The notes under the pieces: generated by a model | The model's input: only the letters and a program-made list of their open reading frames with translations | Databases searched by the model: none | Told to the model about the DNA's origin: nothing | Source: Rhodospirillales bacterium | GTDB taxonomy: Bacteria; Pseudomonadota; Alphaproteobacteria; Dongiales; Dongiaceae | Direction: 5' to 3' | NCBI GenBank assembly: GCA_009885795.1 | Contig: VFKA01000075.1 | Location: forward strand, 1 to 37,067 | Length of the DNA: 37,067 nt | Program-made: the position numbers and the translations under genes | Shown: positions 25,789-34,653 of the stretch, piece by piece | How the letters are laid out: every line of letters begins with the position of its first letter | Position numbering within the stretch: the first letter of the stretch is position 1

Positions 25789-26772
25789 CTAATTTATATT
25801 GGTGAAGGCGTCGATGAGCCTCAGGACCGCCGGGCCCATGAGCACGACGAACAGAGGCGGAAGGATGAACATGATCATCGGCACGGTCAGCAGCGCCGGC
25901 AGGCGCGCGGCCTTCTCTTCGGCCTTCAACATCCGCTCCTCGCGGAACTCCGCCGAAAGCACGCGCATCGAAAGCGCCAGCGGGGTGCCGAACTTCTCGC
26001 ATTGACTGAGGGCGTTGCACAGCGCCCGGATTCCCGGCTGATTGGTGCGCAGATTCAGATTGGCGAGCGCCTGCTTCCGATCGGGAAGAAAGCCGAGTTC
26101 GATCGAGGTCAACACCAATTCGTCGGCCAGTTCCGGACCGCCGCGCGAGAATTCATCGGAGACGCGCTTCAGCATCGCATCGAGGCTGAGCCCCGCCTCC
26201 GCGCAAATAACCATGAGATCGAGCGCATCGGGCAGCGACTTGCGGATCTTGTCGCCGCGCTTGGCGATCGCGTTCCTGACAATGATATCCGGGATCATGA
26301 ATCCCAGCAACAATCCCCCGCCGATGGTGGCCATGCGCATCGGCGGCGAGAGATCGTAGGCGCCGCCGAAATAGAAGACGATCGCGGCGGCCACGCCGAG
26401 AAGAGCCGGCAGGGCGACCTTGAAAAACAGAAAGGCCACCATCGCGTCATTGTTGCGCCAGCCGGCGCGCGCGAGCTTCAGCGTGATCGATTCGGCCCTG
26501 TGGTTACGCTGCAGGTTGAGCTTGTCCACGAACTGGCGCATGAACCCTGACATGCTCGCCTGCGTACGGCGCCGGCGCGCCGGCGCCTGCAATCCTTGGC
26601 GCAGCTGTTCGCGCCTGGCCGCCAGTTCGCGCACGCGGCGCATGTTGGCGGGCCGCGCCACGAGCCCGTTCCACAGAATGAAGACCGACAAAAAGGCGAC
26701 GATGCCGGCCATCATCGTGATGGCGTCCTCGGCCGAGAGGTTGAGGGCGAAGAGGATGCTTTCGAAGGTCAT
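25789..26772 (-). CDS. tadC: Tad pilus platform protein TadC
   Basis: The 327-residue protein from the ATG at 26772 overlaps the tadB stop by 4 bases (ATGA). Four membrane helices and a GspF/T2SSF domain (about 175-300: ALDLMVICAEAGLSLDAML...) are typical of inner-membrane platform proteins that bind the CpaF motor. The extension to 26796 is not used. It is the last gene of the minus-strand operon in the window, and its end lies about 90 bases from the M24 gene. Confidence 0.93.
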   Translation of the reverse strand: MTFESILFALNLSAEDAITMMAGIVAFLSVFILWNGLVARPANMRRVRELAARREQLRQGLQAPARRRRTQASMSGFMRQFVDKLNLQRNHRAESITLKLARAGWRNNDAMVAFLFFKVALPALLGVAAAIVFYFGGAYDLSPPMRMATIGGGLLLGFMIPDIIVRNAIAKRGDKIRKSLPDALDLMVICAEAGLSLDAMLKRVSDEFSRGGPELADELVLTSIELGFLPDRKQALANLNLRTNQPGIRALCNALSQCEKFGTPLALSMRVLSAEFREERMLKAEEKAARLPALLTVPMIMFILPPLFVVLMGPAVLRLIDAFTNIN

Positions 26773-27788
26773 ATTTCGAACTTTGCCATCTTCCACATGA
26801 TGGAAATACCCATGGCGTAGGAGAGGAGGCCCGCCGCGATCAGCACGACGCCGCGCGGGTCGATGAAGAGTTGGCTGGCATAGCCGTAGTTCAGCACCAG
26901 AATGATGCCGAACATGATGAAAGGCAGGGATCCGACGATGTAGGCGCTGGCCTTGGCTTCCGACGCGTAGGCCTTGATCTTCAATCGCATCTGGCGGCGC
27001 TTGCGGATGACAGTGCTGAGGTTCTCGAGCGTTTCGGCGAGATTACCGCCGGTATCCTGCTGGATCCCCAGGGAGACGAGGAAAAAGCGATACTCCGGCG
27101 TGTCGATGCGGGGCAATGCCGCGACGAGCGCCTCGTTCAGGGTCATGCCCATCTTGATCGAGTCCGAGATCTGGCGGAACTCGACGCCGATGGGGTCGAG
27201 CATCTCCGAGCCGACGATCTTGATCGATTCGGTGACCGGCAGGCCGGATTTGATACCGCGGACGATGAGGTCGATCGATTCCGGGAACAGAGCGACGAAC
27301 CTCTTCAGGCGCCGGCCGCCGAGAAAGGCGATGGTGCCGTAGGGCAGGGCGGCCGCGAGGGCAACGCCGACAAGCAGGCAGGCCGCGATCGGCAGTCCCA
27401 GCAAGACCAGCGCCAGGCCCGAGAACAGCAAGCCGACAACGGCCGAGGCCACGAGATACTGAGCGACCGATATTCCGTAGCCGGTGCGCTCGAGCTTGGT
27501 GCGTAGCTTGGCGGCATTGGGGAGCGCCCGGCGGATGAGCTGGTCCAGGAAGGCGCTGGAACTCATCGAGACGTCGCGCCTGACATTCACTCTGGCAAGC
27601 GCCGGAAGGTTCATGCCCGGCTGGGTCGACAAGCGATCGAACATGTGCTGGCGCTGGCGTTTGGCGCGTCCCGCGCTCGACACCACATGGAACAGCAGGA
27701 TGAACGTTCCCGACATGAAGCCCAAAGCCAGCAAGACCTCGGTCAAGCCGAGACCTTGGGCATTCATGGCTTCGTAGAGGGCGTTCAT
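26769..27788 (-). CDS. tadB: Tad pilus platform protein TadB
   Basis: The 339-residue protein has an N-terminal membrane helix (about 13-38), a basic coiled segment and a GspF/T2SSF domain (about 180-300, with FPESIDLIVRGIKSGLPVTES). A C-terminal membrane pair follows. It is coupled to cpaF upstream (start ATG overlaps the cpaF stop by 4 bases) and to tadC downstream. TadB and TadC together build the platform on which the motor ATPase works. Confidence 0.94.
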   Translation of the reverse strand: MNALYEAMNAQGLGLTEVLLALGFMSGTFILLFHVVSSAGRAKRQRQHMFDRLSTQPGMNLPALARVNVRRDVSMSSSAFLDQLIRRALPNAAKLRTKLERTGYGISVAQYLVASAVVGLLFSGLALVLLGLPIAACLLVGVALAAALPYGTIAFLGGRRLKRFVALFPESIDLIVRGIKSGLPVTESIKIVGSEMLDPIGVEFRQISDSIKMGMTLNEALVAALPRIDTPEYRFFLVSLGIQQDTGGNLAETLENLSTVIRKRRQMRLKIKAYASEAKASAYIVGSLPFIMFGIILVLNYGYASQLFIDPRGVVLIAAGLLSYAMGISIMWKMAKFEI

Positions 27789-29440
27789 AGCGCCTCGATC
27801 AGCGGGCGCTCGAGCCCGTAATAGGCGGCCTTGGCGGTGAAATGCGGCCGCAGGCCGGAAGACTTGAAGGTGCCGCGCAATTTGCCGTCCGATTCCTCGC
27901 CCTCGAACTCGTACACGAACAGATCCTGGGTCGTGATGACGTCGCCTTCCATGCCGACCACTTCGGTGACGTGGGTGATGCGCCGCATGCCGTCGCGCAT
28001 GCGGGTGACCTGGATGATCAAGTCGAGCGCGGCCGCGATCTGCGTTCGCACCGCCTTGGAGGGCAGGTTGATTCCGGCCATGCCGACCATGTTCTCGATG
28101 CGGGTGAGGGCCTCGCGCGGGCGGTTGGCGTGAACGGTGCCGAGCGAACCGTCATGGCCCGTGTTCATGGCTTGCAGCATGTCCACGGCCTCGGCGCCGC
28201 GAACCTCGCCGAGGATGATCCGGTCGGGGCGCATGCGCAGCGCGTTCTTCACCAGATCGCGCATGGTGACCTCGCCGTGGCCTTCGAGATTGGGCGGGCG
28301 GGTTTCGAGGCGGACCACATGCGGCTGCTGGAGCTGAAGTTCGGCCGCGTCCTCGATGGTGACGATGCGTTCCGTTTGGTCGATCATTTGCGACAAGGCG
28401 TTCAGCAGCGTCGTCTTGCCAGAGCCGGTGCCGCCCGAAATCAAGATGTTGAGGCGGCTGCGCGCGGCGATCTTGAGCACGGTCCCCAGCGCTTCCGACG
28501 CGTTGCGCTGGCGCACCATGACGTCGAGGGTAATGCCCTTCTTGGAGAACTTGCGGATCGAGATCGAGGGACCGTCGATCGCGAGCGGGGGAATGATGAT
28601 GTTGACGCGGCTGCCGTCGAGGAGGCGCGCATCGCACAGCGGCGAGGATTCGTCGATGCGCCGGCCAATCTGCGAAACGATGCGGCTGGCGATGTTCATG
28701 ACGTGCGCATTGTCGCGGAACTTGACGTCGGTGAGGGTCAGCTTGCCGGCGCGCTCGACAAAAACCTGATTGGGCCCATTGACCATGATGTCGTTGATGG
28801 TGTCGTCGGCAAGCAGCGGCTCCAGAGGCCCCAGGCCCAGCATGTCGTCGAGCAGAAGCTCGACGACCGCCCGCTGCTCGCGCTGGTTGAGGTGGAGTTT
28901 CTGTTCCTTGAGAATCTCGTTGACCAGTTCGCCGATCTGGTTCGCCAGCTCCTCGCGGTCGAGCTTCGCCGCGGCGCCGACGTCGATGCGTTGCACGACG
29001 ATGGGTTGGACGCGCCGCTTGGCGTCCTCGACCGTCGCGCGGGCGGTCGCGCTCGGGTCCACTTTCGCTCCCGGCCGGATCATCGAGGGCGGCAGACCGT
29101 TCGCTTGCGGAATGGCGGGTGCCTCCGCCGGGACAATTTGCGACTTCACGGCCAGCGCCGCGGAAACGGTCTCGATCAATGCCGAGAACAGCGCCCGTCG
29201 CTCCAGAAGCCCAAGCTGGTGATCGATCCCGTCCAGCGCCTCGGAGGCGATCTCGCCAATCTTCAGTGCCAGCGAATGACGCGACATCTCACCGGGATTC
29301 TGGCTCTGCAGGCGTTCGAGGATCGCCGGACGCAGGCGATCGACCATGCGCGCCACGTCATTGGACGCCGAGTCTGGAGGCGGGTTCGCCTCCGGTCGTC
29401 GCGTGGGCAGCGGGCTTACGGTCGACGTCACGTCGATCAC
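27785..29440 (-). CDS. cpaF: Tad pilus motor ATPase CpaF/TadA with duplicated N-terminal domain
   Basis: This 551-residue secretion ATPase of the VirB11/GspE class has Walker A GGTGSGKT (336-343), an Asp box around VTIEDAAEL, Walker B-like RIILGEVRG (407-415) and His box [14 protein letters not shown] (427-440). Length exceeds the usual 450-500. Residues about 35-97 and 142-204 resemble one another (R-x-x-P, LA-x-x-IGE, E-x-RA spacing), showing an internal duplication of the N-terminal helical domain. The GTG start lies 21 bases after cpaE. It drives pilus assembly and possibly retraction. Confidence 0.95.
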   Translation of the reverse strand: MIDVTSTVSPLPTRRPEANPPPDSASNDVARMVDRLRPAILERLQSQNPGEMSRHSLALKIGEIASEALDGIDHQLGLLERRALFSALIETVSAALAVKSQIVPAEAPAIPQANGLPPSMIRPGAKVDPSATARATVEDAKRRVQPIVVQRIDVGAAAKLDREELANQIGELVNEILKEQKLHLNQREQRAVVELLLDDMLGLGPLEPLLADDTINDIMVNGPNQVFVERAGKLTLTDVKFRDNAHVMNIASRIVSQIGRRIDESSPLCDARLLDGSRVNIIIPPLAIDGPSISIRKFSKKGITLDVMVRQRNASEALGTVLKIAARSRLNILISGGTGSGKTTLLNALSQMIDQTERIVTIEDAAELQLQQPHVVRLETRPPNLEGHGEVTMRDLVKNALRMRPDRIILGEVRGAEAVDMLQAMNTGHDGSLGTVHANRPREALTRIENMVGMAGINLPSKAVRTQIAAALDLIIQVTRMRDGMRRITHVTEVVGMEGDVITTQDLFVYEFEGEESDGKLRGTFKSSGLRPHFTAKAAYYGLERPLIEAL

Positions 29441-29461
29441 CTAGGATTTGGATGCGACGAA

Positions 29462-30703
29462 TTACTTGCCGGCGCGCCAGAAGGAACGCTTCCGGGGCTT
29501 CTGGTCCGCGGCGAACAACGACGCGGCGAAGGCCTTGATCGGCGGCAGTATCTTGCTCGCCTTGGCGACCGTGGCGAGCGGCTTGCCGGCGCTTGCGGCC
29601 GCGGCGAGCGACTTGCCGTCATCGGGGACGATATAGTCGATCTTGCGGCCGAGCGCCTTTTCGAAATCCGCGCGGCCCACCGGATCCTTGCCCGTGCTGC
29701 GGTTGGCGACGATCGCCATGCGGGCATCGGGCGCCGCTTGATGAATCGCGCCGCTAAGGCGGATGGCGTCCCGCAACCCGGCCAAGGTCAGTTCCGTCAC
29801 CAGGACGACGTCCGTCGCCGCCGCCAGGACTCGCCCGCGCACCAACCCGGCGCTACGCGGAACGTCGATCACGAGGGCGTCGGATTGGCGGCGCAATTCA
29901 TGAATGAGCAGATCGAGAGCCGCGGGATCGTAATGAACGTCGTCGGCAAAGCTTTCCTCGGCGGCCATGACCGAAAGGTACTCGCCGATCTTCACGGCCG
30001 CGCTGCTGATGAACAGGCTGTCGATGCGGGATGGATTCTCGAGTGCATCGCGCAGGCCCCGCGTCGGCTCCACGTCGAGGGCCAAGGCAATGGTTCCATC
30101 CTGGAGGTCGAGGTCGACCAGGGACGTACGCTGCTTGTGCTCGTTGGCGATGATCCAGGCGAGATTGACCGCAAACGTGCTCGAGCCGACGCCGCCGCGC
30201 GTGCCCAGGACCGCGATCATCGACCGGCGCTGCGTTTGCGCGGACGCGGCCGTCGCGGCCGGCGGTGGCGCCGAAAGACGGGTGAGGGCGCCGTTCAACG
30301 CCTTCTCCGTCACCGGCTTCACCAGATACTCGACGACGCCGGATTCGATCATGTCGCGGTAAAGCGCGATGTCGTTCAGCGAACCGATGACGATGATCTT
30401 CATGTTGCCGGGAAACGTCGCCATGATCGGCAGGACCGCTGTCAACGGTTTCGGGGTGTCGCTGACATCGAGGATGAGAACGCCGGGCGGGCTGCCCTCG
30501 GCGAGGATGGCCAAGGCCTCGCGGCTGCCGCCATCGCGCATGCGCAACAGCGGAAAGCGCGGGGTACAGACGGCGCTGACGACGTCATGGGTCTGGTTGT
30601 CGGATATCACCGCCAGGCATTCGACGGCGCCCTCGGCGGCGAAATGCGGCTCGTGGGCGACCGGCGCGGGCGCTGGGTCGTGAAGTTTCGCTAGGCTGCT
30701 CAT
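29462..30703 (-). CDS. cpaE: Tad pilus localisation protein CpaE/TadZ
   Basis: The 413-residue protein has an N-terminal receiver-like domain (about 25-140) and a C-terminal ParA/MinD ATPase domain (about 160-400). Its P-loop is GTRGGVGSSTF (167-177): the usual Lys residues of KGGVGKT are replaced by Arg and Ser, a variant commonly seen in CpaE/TadZ. ATP use may therefore be weak. It positions the pilus at a cell pole. The ATG overlaps the cpaD stop by 4 bases. Confidence 0.92.
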   Translation of the reverse strand: MSSLAKLHDPAPAPVAHEPHFAAEGAVECLAVISDNQTHDVVSAVCTPRFPLLRMRDGGSREALAILAEGSPPGVLILDVSDTPKPLTAVLPIMATFPGNMKIIVIGSLNDIALYRDMIESGVVEYLVKPVTEKALNGALTRLSAPPPAATAASAQTQRRSMIAVLGTRGGVGSSTFAVNLAWIIANEHKQRTSLVDLDLQDGTIALALDVEPTRGLRDALENPSRIDSLFISSAAVKIGEYLSVMAAEESFADDVHYDPAALDLLIHELRRQSDALVIDVPRSAGLVRGRVLAAATDVVLVTELTLAGLRDAIRLSGAIHQAAPDARMAIVANRSTGKDPVGRADFEKALGRKIDYIVPDDGKSLAAAASAGKPLATVAKASKILPPIKAFAASLFAADQKPRKRSFWRAGK

Positions 30704-31386
30704 TGGATCGTCGACTCCTCTTTAATCGGAGTAATCGCGTTGGTGCGATAGCGCTGGATGGCGAGGTTTTGCTGGTCGGCGTCGGCGGGGGCAAGCTCCC
30801 GCCCGGCGATGAGGTCGGACGGCTCGGCGATCATGAGACCGAGATTCGTCGCCACCGCGCACCCGGGACTGATGATCGGGCGGTGCTCGAAGTCGAAGAC
30901 GATCGGGGCATTGTAGCCCGGGCATGTCGGGTTGATGACGGTGGTGACATGCGCGGTCACCACGACCTCATCCAATCTCGGTTCGACTCCGCTTGCCGCG
31001 GGCGTGGTCGCGATCGGGTTTTGTCCCAACTCGTACAGAGCCTGGCGAACGGACGCGATGCGGCCATCCGACAGCGCCACCGGGCCGATTCCGGCAACGA
31101 GAACGCGGCTGCCCTGCTTCACGCCGTTGCGCGCCAGGAAAATCCGCAGCGCCTCGCGTTCGACGTCGCTCAGCCTCGTATCGGGGCCGGGGAAGCGGAC
31201 CGCGTGGCGCACCGGCACTTGGACGGCTTCGGGAAACGGATGGGGCTGCGACTGCCGCCAGCCGGCATAGGTCATGAGACGCTTATCGGTCAGGTCGGCG
31301 CAACCGACGAGCAGCATGGACAACACCAGCGGCAGCACCAAGGGCGCCAGCCACCGGGCGGTGCGAGTGTGTCGTCGAATGTTCAT
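30700..31386 (-). CDS. cpaD: Tad pilus lipoprotein CpaD
   Basis: The 228-residue protein has a signal peptide ending in the lipobox LVGC (about residues 26-29), so it is a lipoprotein. The C-terminal CpaD domain contains SRVLVAGIGPVALSDGR and CPGYNAPIVFDFEHRPIISPGCAVATNLGLMI, with two conserved Cys that may bond. It helps the secretin CpaC to reach the outer membrane. It lies between cpaC and cpaE with short spacing. Confidence 0.92.
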   Translation of the reverse strand: MNIRRHTRTARWLAPLVLPLVLSMLLVGCADLTDKRLMTYAGWRQSQPHPFPEAVQVPVRHAVRFPGPDTRLSDVEREALRIFLARNGVKQGSRVLVAGIGPVALSDGRIASVRQALYELGQNPIATTPAASGVEPRLDEVVVTAHVTTVINPTCPGYNAPIVFDFEHRPIISPGCAVATNLGLMIAEPSDLIAGRELAPADADQQNLAIQRYRTNAITPIKEESTIQ

Positions 31387-31398
31387 GGCTCTTCCCCC

Positions 31399-32769
31399 TT
31401 ATTCGATGACGAAGCCGGCCGGACCGATCAGCCCGGAGGTGTCGGCGCCGCTGGGCGCGCCGGGCGCGAGCGACAGCTTCTGGCTGCCTTCCGGCCCGAT
31501 CGCGGCGTCGTTCGGGAGGGCCACGGTGGCCGGATCGGTGATCGGTTGCACGATGTAGGGCGTGACCAGGATGATGAGTTCGGTCTCGCCCCGCTCGAAG
31601 CTGTCGGACTTGAACAACTCGCCCAGGATCGGGATGTCGGCGAGGCCGGGCAATTTGTTGATGAAGTGCTGCGAGTCGGATTGTATGAGGCCGGCGATCG
31701 CGAAGGTCTGGCCGCTGCCGAGCTCGACGGTGGTTTCGGCCCGGCGTACGGTCAGCGCCGGGATCTCTATGCCGGATTCGATGACCGCCCCGGCCTCGGA
31801 GAGGGCACTCACCTCCGGGCGCACGCGCATGCTGATGCGGTTACCCGACAGCAAGGTCGGCGTGAATGAGAGGCCGACGCCGAAATTCTTGAATTCGATG
31901 GCAATGCCGTCGTCGGTCGGAACCGGGATCGGGAACTCGCCGCCGGCGAGGAAGCTCGCGGTCTCGCCGGACAGCGCCGTCAGGTTCGGCTCGGCCAGAA
32001 GATTGATGAGCTGCTGTTCGGCCAGGGTATCGACCAGGGCGTTGAAGTCGGTGCCGGCGATATCGAAGCCGGCGCCAAACAGATCGCCGAGCTGACTTCC
32101 GCCAAAGGTCGCATCGAGGCCCGGGAACCGCCGGGTCACGAGGCCGAAATTGATGCCGCCTGCATCGCCGGCGATGGCCCAGGAGATGCCGAGCTGACGG
32201 GCGATGCTGCGCGAAACCTCGGCGATGCGAACGCGCAAGGTGACTTGATTGGATTGCGTGATGCGCAAACGGTTGATGACGTCGGCGCCGTCGCCCACGA
32301 AACGCGCCGCCAGGCGCCTGGCGTCCTCGGCCTCGACCGGGGTTTCGACCGAACCGGTGAGCACGACGCCGCCTTCGACCGACTGCGCCGTAACCGACGC
32401 CGCGGGCAAGAGTTCGCCAAGGGCGCCCTGCAGGCGCGACAGGTTGTGCGTGACCACCAATTTGCTGGCGAGCAGAACCTGCTCATCGCCATCGACCGCG
32501 AAGAGCGTGGTCTCGCCGGGGCTCTTGCCCAGAACATAGATGAGGCGCGGCGATTTCACCGCGACGTCGGCGATATCCGGATTGGCGACGAACACCGCCG
32601 CCGCCGGCTGGTCGATGCGCACGAGGTTGCCTTCGTTCACCTCGATGACCATCGGCTCGCCGGTGGTCCGGATGATCTCGGCGGCGCGAGCGCTCGGCCA
32701 GGCCGATACGATCAGGGCCGCCGCCAGCAGCCATGGAATCGCTCGCAATGCGGTTCGCGTGAACGCCAT
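31399..32769 (-). CDS. cpaC: Tad pilus outer-membrane secretin CpaC/RcpA
   Basis: The 456-residue protein has a signal peptide (cleavage about residue 29, PSARA), an N-terminal secretin domain, a BON-like domain (about 115-180) and the secretin core (about 270-410). The core shows LLAEPNLTALSGETASFLAGGEFPIPV and FINKLPGLADIPILGELFKS. A C-terminal tail (about 420-456) rich in Gly, Pro and Ala extends past the secretin fold. It forms the outer-membrane channel through which the pilus exits. Confidence 0.95.
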   Translation of the reverse strand: MAFTRTALRAIPWLLAAALIVSAWPSARAAEIIRTTGEPMVIEVNEGNLVRIDQPAAAVFVANPDIADVAVKSPRLIYVLGKSPGETTLFAVDGDEQVLLASKLVVTHNLSRLQGALGELLPAASVTAQSVEGGVVLTGSVETPVEAEDARRLAARFVGDGADVINRLRITQSNQVTLRVRIAEVSRSIARQLGISWAIAGDAGGINFGLVTRRFPGLDATFGGSQLGDLFGAGFDIAGTDFNALVDTLAEQQLINLLAEPNLTALSGETASFLAGGEFPIPVPTDDGIAIEFKNFGVGLSFTPTLLSGNRISMRVRPEVSALSEAGAVIESGIEIPALTVRRAETTVELGSGQTFAIAGLIQSDSQHFINKLPGLADIPILGELFKSDSFERGETELIILVTPYIVQPITDPATVALPNDAAIGPEGSQKLSLAPGAPSGADTSGLIGPAGFVIE

Positions 32770-32793
32770 GATATCAATCCCCCCAGCTATGGC

Positions 32794-33750
32794 TCAGTCG
32801 ACCGTCACTTCGGTCGCCTGGTTGCCGTGATAGACGAGAACTTTGTGAAGATCCTTGCCGCGCGGCTTGTTGATGAGGTGGCTGACCTCGTTGTCGAGCG
32901 TGTAGGTGAGGCCGCGCTCGGGCTCGGCGATATCGTAGAGAGAACTACTAGACGGCGCGGCCGGGTCATCGCTGTCCGGCGCGGGCGCCGTGACCGCTGA
33001 ATCGATGGACGCAAGCTCCTGCAGCAGGGCTTCTTCCTCGGCGTCGATCGAGGCGATGGCTTCGTCCTCGGGCTTGGCGAGAGAGCGCAGGCTGAGCGAG
33101 AGCCGTCCCAGTTCCTGCACCACCGCCACCATCTCGACCTGCTTCGGCGTCACTTCGATCGTCGCCGTGCTGGCGACCTTGGGCTCCGACCTCTGGTCGT
33201 TCAGCGACTGGTCCAGCGCCAGGACGCGGACGTTCTCGAGAACCGTCTCGCTGGCGCGCACGGTCGCGCTGTCCTTGCCGGTGCCGACGGCATGCGTAAG
33301 GATGATGTCGACACGGTCGCCAGCGAATACCAGACCCGAAATGCCGCTGGTCTCGCTGATCGCAATGGAGATAGCGCGCATGCCGGGCTTCAAGACCGCG
33401 GCGAGAAAGCCGCGATCGCCGGGCTTGGCGACCCTCGTGCCGGTGATCGGTTCGCCCGCCGCGATGCCTTGACGCGGCACGGCACCGACGAAGTCGGTAA
33501 TGCTGTTCTTGCTTTCCAGCAGATAGGCGGGATCGACCGTGTCGTCCGGCCATGGCTGCCAGCGCATGTCGGTTTCCTTGATGAACGTTCCGGCGGGCAG
33601 GTCCACCTTGGCGACCAGCACCGCCGTCGCCTTGGGGGCTTCGACCACTTGCTCCGGCTTCTGGGACTGGAGCCATCCGCGAACGAAGAAGGCCGCGCCG
33701 ACCGCGATCACCAAGGCCGCCGCAACCAGTGCAATGCTACGAGGGTTCAT
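32794..33750 (-). CDS. cpaB: Tad pilus assembly protein CpaB/RcpC
   Basis: The 318-residue protein has an N-terminal membrane anchor (about 6-26), an SAF domain (about 42-110, with ATAVLVAKVDLPAGTFI) and an RcpC domain (about 115-215). A long acidic Ser/Asp/Ala linker (about 235-270) and a conserved C-terminal VLVYHGNQATEVTVD follow. It is thought to stabilise the secretin in the periplasm. It lies 24 bases from cpaC and 4 bases from cpaA. Confidence 0.92.
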   Translation of the reverse strand: MNPRSIALVAAALVIAVGAAFFVRGWLQSQKPEQVVEAPKATAVLVAKVDLPAGTFIKETDMRWQPWPDDTVDPAYLLESKNSITDFVGAVPRQGIAAGEPITGTRVAKPGDRGFLAAVLKPGMRAISIAISETSGISGLVFAGDRVDIILTHAVGTGKDSATVRASETVLENVRVLALDQSLNDQRSEPKVASTATIEVTPKQVEMVAVVQELGRLSLSLRSLAKPEDEAIASIDAEEEALLQELASIDSAVTAPAPDSDDPAAPSSSSLYDIAEPERGLTYTLDNEVSHLINKPRGKDLHKVLVYHGNQATEVTVD

Positions 33751-33754
33751 CGTT

Positions 33755-34273
33755 TCAACCTCCGATCAGCGAGCCGAAGACGGTCGTCACGCCGCCGAAG
33801 GCGATCGCAACGCCATAAGGCAAGGGCAGTTTCGTGGGAGACTTCGGTTGCGTGGCGCCGCCCGCGACCGCGGCTTGAGGCGCGGCGCGGCGTAGGCGGC
33901 GAATCGTCAGCAGCGCTATCCCGAGCGCGCCCCCGGCAAGCGCCGTCACGAGCAAGAAGCGAAGAAATTGATCGGGGCCCGCCCAAAGCGCCACCACGGC
34001 AACAAGCTTGGCGTCGCCCCCGCCGATCCAACCGCGCGAGAACAGGAGGAACCCCACCGCCAGCGCGCCGCCACCGAGCGCAAGCGACCAAAGCCAATCG
34101 ACAGGCGCCGGCGCGGTCCAGACATAAAACGGATAAAGCACGACCACCGCGACGGAAATGATGTTCGGCAGCAGATATCGCCGCAGATCCTCGACCGCCG
34201 CCCAGGTCATGAGACCGGCAAAGGCCGCCAGGATGGCGAAGTGTAGGAAAGAGCCGTCCAACATCGATCTCAC
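33755..34273 (-). CDS. cpaA: Prepilin peptidase CpaA/TadV
   Basis: The 172-residue polytopic peptidase of the A24A class has catalytic Asp in VEDLRRYLLPN (about 28) and GGGDAKLV (about 93). That is the two-Asp arrangement of leader peptidases that cleave Flp prepilin. The GTG start at 34273 is preferred because AGG lies five bases upstream. An ATG at 34264 is an alternative. It leads the minus-strand operon and has no Flp pilin gene before it. Confidence 0.9.
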   Translation of the reverse strand: MRSMLDGSFLHFAILAAFAGLMTWAAVEDLRRYLLPNIISVAVVVLYPFYVWTAPAPVDWLWSLALGGGALAVGFLLFSRGWIGGGDAKLVAVVALWAGPDQFLRFLLVTALAGGALGIALLTIRRLRRAAPQAAVAGGATQPKSPTKLPLPYGVAIAFGGVTTVFGSLIGG

Positions 34274-34653
34274 ATTCGCCTTTCGGTACCGCGGGGCTAG
34301 GCCTCGTCACCTAGAGCGATAGCGCGAAAAGGGTTGTTATTCCGTTAACTTCCCGGAAATGCCACGGCGGCCCGAGGCCCCAGGCCACGGGGCGGCGCTC
34401 GATGCCACCGCATTAATCGGTTCTTGGTGGGGTTCGGCGCAAAATCCGCCGGCGGCCGCTCCGCGAAGACGCGATCGGGCCGGCTTGGACCGTCCCGGGA
34501 TAGGTTTAAGGTAAATATATACAATTATAAGAGTAACACATTGTTAATGTTTTATTTCGTAAAAGCTATTTCATGAGAGTGTTTGAAATTATAAGCAATT
34601 TTATCTATCGACACTGAGTTTTGCTTCGGTAATACATGGAAAGGGTTGCAAGC
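34274..34653. promoter_or_regulatory. Divergent regulatory region between cpaA and tadG-like gene
   Basis: No gene is seen in these 380 bases on either strand, and no Flp pilin is encoded. The right part (about 34500-34635) is strikingly AT-rich compared with the rest of the window, which suits a promoter or a binding site for an AT-preferring regulator. It contains TTGAAA followed about 17 bases later by a TATCGA-like box upstream of the plus-strand gene. That is a weak match to a housekeeping promoter. Confidence 0.55.

Noticed and set aside
27842-30694. A 950-codon plus-strand open frame antisense to cpaE and cpaF
   Set aside because: Same reason: the minus strand encodes well-supported Tad proteins and the antisense frame has no recognisable domain.
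34274-34635. Possible hidden Flp pilin gene before cpaA
   Set aside because: None of the six frames shows the short hydrophobic pilin pattern with a Gly/Glu cleavage site.
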